A DNA stretch of 64,000 nt from Endobacterium cereale (GTDB taxonomy: Bacteria; Pseudomonadota; Alphaproteobacteria; Rhizobiales; Rhizobiaceae): NCBI RefSeq assembly GCF_009617585.1, contig NZ_WIXI01000041.1:1-64000 (forward strand), in the 5' to 3' direction. Both the position numbers and the translations under genes were made by a program. Shown in pieces: positions 61,733-64,000 of this stretch. Under the pieces are notes generated by a model. That model had not been told where the DNA came from. It worked only from the letters and a program-made list of their open reading frames with translations, and did no database searches. Within the stretch, counting starts at the first letter, position 1; each line of letters starts with the position of its first letter.

Positions 61733-63235
61733 TCAATGCTCCTGCTGAAACGTGTCGAGGTCGGCGCTGATCGTGCATCGCAGCCCGCTCTCTTCGAAAT
61801 CGAGTGTGACTTTGCTATCTGCTGTGCCGTTCAGCCCTGCCGAGATGAGCCGGAGGCCTGAGCCAGTGTTCTGCGGAACGGCCACAGATGGGCCACCGGT
61901 CTCAACCCAAGACATTTCGAACCTGTCGGACTTGGGGCCTGTAACACGCCAGTTTAAAATAATTTCCCCCTCCGTGGTCGACAAGGCGCCGTATTTGACG
62001 GCGTTGGTTGCTAACTCGTGGAGGATCAGGGATAATGACAGGGAAGGGCGGGAGCCGACCTTAAGCCTTGGTCCGCAAAGACTAATCCGGGGATTGCCGG
62101 GATCGTCGTAGAGTGCTGTCATTTGCTCGACCAGTTGAATGACGGTCGAGGCGCCCCTCCCTCCTTCCAAGATAGTATCGTGCGCCGCACTCAGCACGCC
62201 GATACGTTCTGAAAGCTTTTTACGCGCAGAGGTCAGGTCCTCGGCATTGCGTAATGTCTGCGAGGCGATCGATTGGACCATGGCGAGCTGGTTCTTGAGA
62301 CGATGGCCGAGTTCGTGCGACAGGAGCTGGCGATGCTCTTCTTCCGCATTCATCTCCGTAACGTCACGGGTCTGGACAAGAATGCCGCTGATCGATCCGT
62401 CGTCCTGACGCATCGGCTGGTAGACGAGGTCAATCAAACGGTTTTGCTTTTCGCCGTCGGCGCCGCGGTTGAGCTCGATCGGAAGGTTTCTGGCGATGTA
62501 GGGCTCGCCAGTCGTATAGACGCTATCGAGAAGCCCGATGAAGCCCTGGCGCACGACCTCGGCCATCGCCTCCGCAACAGGCCTACCAATGATGTCGCGA
62601 TCGACCCCAATCATCGAATAGTATTCGTCATTGGCGAATTCGAAGACATGATCGGGACCGGTCAGCATGGCGATGCCACCCTGGCTAAGTTCAAAGACCT
62701 GCTTGAAACGTTCCTTTTCCCGGCGCTCTGCGTGTCGCAGGGCAACCTCCGCCGTGATCTCGGTACAGGCACAAAACATCCCGAGCACCGTACCCCAAGG
62801 GTCACGAACAGGGGTGTATGAAAACGCGAAGTGCGTTTCCTCCGGATAACCCTTCCGATGCATCAGGAACTCAATGTCATCCATTGCCGTCCCGATCCCA
62901 TTATAGGCATCAGTCATAATGGGATCGACTTGATCCCAAATGTCATGCCAGAGATCGTGGAATGACCCGCCAAACGCGGCCGGATGACGATTGCCACACA
63001 TCGCCGCATAGCCATCATTATACAGGGTCGTTTGCGAGGGGCCCCAGACGATCAGCATCGGCTGCAGCGAGCCGAGCATGACGCTGAGCAGCGTCTGCAG
63101 CTCAACGCACCAGCTTTTCTGAGACCCTAATGGTGATGTTGCCCAGTCGAAATTCGCGCTCAACCGGCGACAGTCTGGATTGGCTTCCAGTGACAATTCT
63201 TGCGTTCCCCTGCCCGCGCTCGCGCAGAAACGCAT
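61733..63235 (-). CDS. HWE-family sensor histidine kinase (PAS-PAS-HWE)
   Basis: 500 residues. A PAS-like N-terminal domain (~30-165: WATSPLGSQKSW, LIVWGPSQTTLYNDGYAAMCGNRHPAAFGG) is followed by a second PAS (~175-300: FELSQGGIAMLTGPDHVFEFANDEYYSMIG) and an HWE core with H box SHELGHRLKNQLAMVQSIASQTLRN and N box LILHELATNAVKYGAL. It is cytoplasmic. First gene of the kinase-regulator-kinase unit. The start at 63235 is the longest plausible; AAGGAAC lies 14 bases upstream. Confidence 0.92.
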   Translation of the reverse strand: MRFCASAGRGTQELSLEANPDCRRLSANFDWATSPLGSQKSWCVELQTLLSVMLGSLQPMLIVWGPSQTTLYNDGYAAMCGNRHPAAFGGSFHDLWHDIWDQVDPIMTDAYNGIGTAMDDIEFLMHRKGYPEETHFAFSYTPVRDPWGTVLGMFCACTEITAEVALRHAERREKERFKQVFELSQGGIAMLTGPDHVFEFANDEYYSMIGVDRDIIGRPVAEAMAEVVRQGFIGLLDSVYTTGEPYIARNLPIELNRGADGEKQNRLIDLVYQPMRQDDGSISGILVQTRDVTEMNAEEEHRQLLSHELGHRLKNQLAMVQSIASQTLRNAEDLTSARKKLSERIGVLSAAHDTILEGGRGASTVIQLVEQMTALYDDPGNPRISLCGPRLKVGSRPSLSLSLILHELATNAVKYGALSTTEGEIILNWRVTGPKSDRFEMSWVETGGPSVAVPQNTGSGLRLISAGLNGTADSKVTLDFEESGLRCTISADLDTFQQEH

Positions 63236-63304
63236 CGCAGTCTGTTTCGTTCCTTACGGACGGTGCGGGGTGGCAACAAAAGGAGCGTCGACGTCAAGAT
63301 CGTG

Positions 63305-63508
63305 TTAGCGAGCCGGGTCGAAGGGGAGAGGTGTATCGTTGGCGGGCTCCACAGCGGCTATACCGTCCAGAATCGAAAGGTCATCAGCCGCCAGTCTTGC
63401 CTTCGCCGGCAACGCAGCCACTATCATGACATGCTCTTGCTCGTCGAAAGGTTCCGTCAGGTTGGCCGACACGACCGGATGAAGGCAAACGGCCGGATCA
63501 GGCTCCAT
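63305..63508 (-). CDS. Possible small hypothetical protein
   Basis: 67 residues (MEPDPAVCLHPVVSANLTEPFDEQEHVMIVAALPAKARLAADDLSILDGI) with natural-looking composition in a 335-base gap. There is only a weak ribosome site (TTAGGCGTC). No family known. It may be chance. Confidence 0.35.
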   Translation of the reverse strand: MEPDPAVCLHPVVSANLTEPFDEQEHVMIVAALPAKARLAADDLSILDGIAAVEPANDTPLPFDPAR

Positions 63509-63571
63509 GACGCCTAACCGCGTGCTTCGAAGTCAACGGACGTCGGTGCACGCGGCTCTGCTGGTATGGGC

Positions 63572-64000
63572 TCAGTTGCTTCGGTAGCGAGCCAGCCAAT
63601 GCGCGTAAGCAGGCGGTAGAGTTGCCCAGGCCGCATCTTGGATGCCTAGCTTCTTTGCGGCGGCATACGGCCAGTGCGGGTCCGTGAGCAGGGGCCGGCC
63701 AAGCATGACAAGATCCGTCTTCCCTTCCCCGATGAGAGCGTCGGCCTGCTCGGGGTCGCTGATAAACCAGCTCATCGATGCTGGCAGGTCAGTCTCGGCG
63801 TGGACACGTGCTGCGGTCTCGGCCAGGAAATTCGGACCCCAGGGGATCTGAGCCGTCGGTGTGGAGAACCCGACGCTGACATCGATAGCGTCAAGGCCCG
63901 CCGCCTTAAAGCGATTGACGAGCGCGATCGACTCCTGGAGTGTCTCTTCGTCGCGCCCATCGAATTCGATCACGCCGAACCGGGCGGTGAGGGGGCGATC
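63572..64000 (-). CDS. NADH:flavin oxidoreductase / old yellow enzyme, 3' part
   Basis: The last ~142 residues of a YqjM-type FMN ene-reductase; the 5' part lies beyond the window. The segment LTARFGVIEFDGRDEET opens it. KAAGLDAIDVSVGFSTPTAQIPWGPNF, DPEQADALIGEGKTDLVMLGRPLLTDPHWPYAAAKKLG (FMN-phosphate Gly-Arg-Pro) and PPAYAHWLARY follow. These enzymes reduce activated C=C bonds with NAD(P)H. The frame is open to the window edge. Confidence 0.9.
   Translation of the reverse strand, partial: DRPLTARFGVIEFDGRDEETLQESIALVNRFKAAGLDAIDVSVGFSTPTAQIPWGPNFLAETAARVHAETDLPASMSWFISDPEQADALIGEGKTDLVMLGRPLLTDPHWPYAAAKKLGIQDAAWATLPPAYAHWLARYRSN

Noticed and set aside
1..64000. CRISPR arrays, tRNA or rRNA genes, insertion sequences
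   Set aside because: No regularly spaced repeats, no cloverleaf-like sequence and no transposase motif or terminal inverted repeats were seen on reading both strands.

Overview
The window looks like part of a rhizobial or agrobacterial (Alphaproteobacteria, Rhizobiales) repABC plasmid. Three things point there: a repABC replication and partition cassette (55.4-59.1 kb); a Ti-plasmid-style quorum-sensing conjugation system (traCDG / oriT / traAFBH, traM, traR, trb operon, traI); and accessory genes typical of the group (SyrB-like, DUF736, WGR, MFS, HWE kinases). No tRNA, rRNA, CRISPR array or intact insertion sequence was seen.

0-10.7 kb: accessory and repair genes. DNA polymerase IV (dinB, with a LexA-like box), a DnaQ-type exonuclease, a stress flavoprotein, a cupin, pyruvate oxidase (poxB), a three-frame pseudogene, a 56-residue ORF behind a structured leader, two SyrB-like proteins, a DnaJ-like gene with a destroyed J domain, and a DUF736 protein. 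10.8-16.4 kb: a WGR protein, an MFS exporter divergent from an orphan LuxR-type receptor, then a perfect lux-box-shaped palindrome and a three-gene operon of unknown function that starts with a methyltransferase-like protein. This is the best candidate for an undescribed system. 16.5-24.4 kb: SRAP peptidase, a Cys-rich miniprotein, a clear anti-Shine-Dalgarno small RNA of the alpha-r14 type, a DUF808 membrane protein, a TetR regulator with its operator, two secretion-like hypotheticals, an acetyltransferase and an XRE regulator.

24.6-31.1 kb: a peptide-type ABC importer (binding protein, two permeases, one double ATPase) followed by a CapA-like metallophosphatase. 31.1-34.2 kb: a hipBA toxin-antitoxin pair, HU, and a second copy of the structured leader plus 56-residue ORF, followed by a small membrane protein.

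34.5-59.1 kb: the plasmid backbone. traG-traD-traC read left and traA-traF-traB-traH read right from an oriT with the Ti-type nic core. The antiactivator traM and the activator traR converge, with an XRE gene inserted next to them. The trb type IV secretion operon (traI-trbBCDEJKLFGHI) reads left, away from a shared regulatory region with repA, so AHL signalling can set both mating-pore synthesis and replication. trbK is frameshifted. repABC carries a candidate parS and a counter-transcribed RNA between repB and repC. 59.8-64 kb: two HWE histidine kinases around a single-domain response regulator, and the 3' part of an old-yellow-enzyme gene cut by the window end.

Several genes between 5.8 and 17.7 kb, and trbK, carry single frameshifts, some in G runs. 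They may be real decay or sequencing error; the read data would decide.
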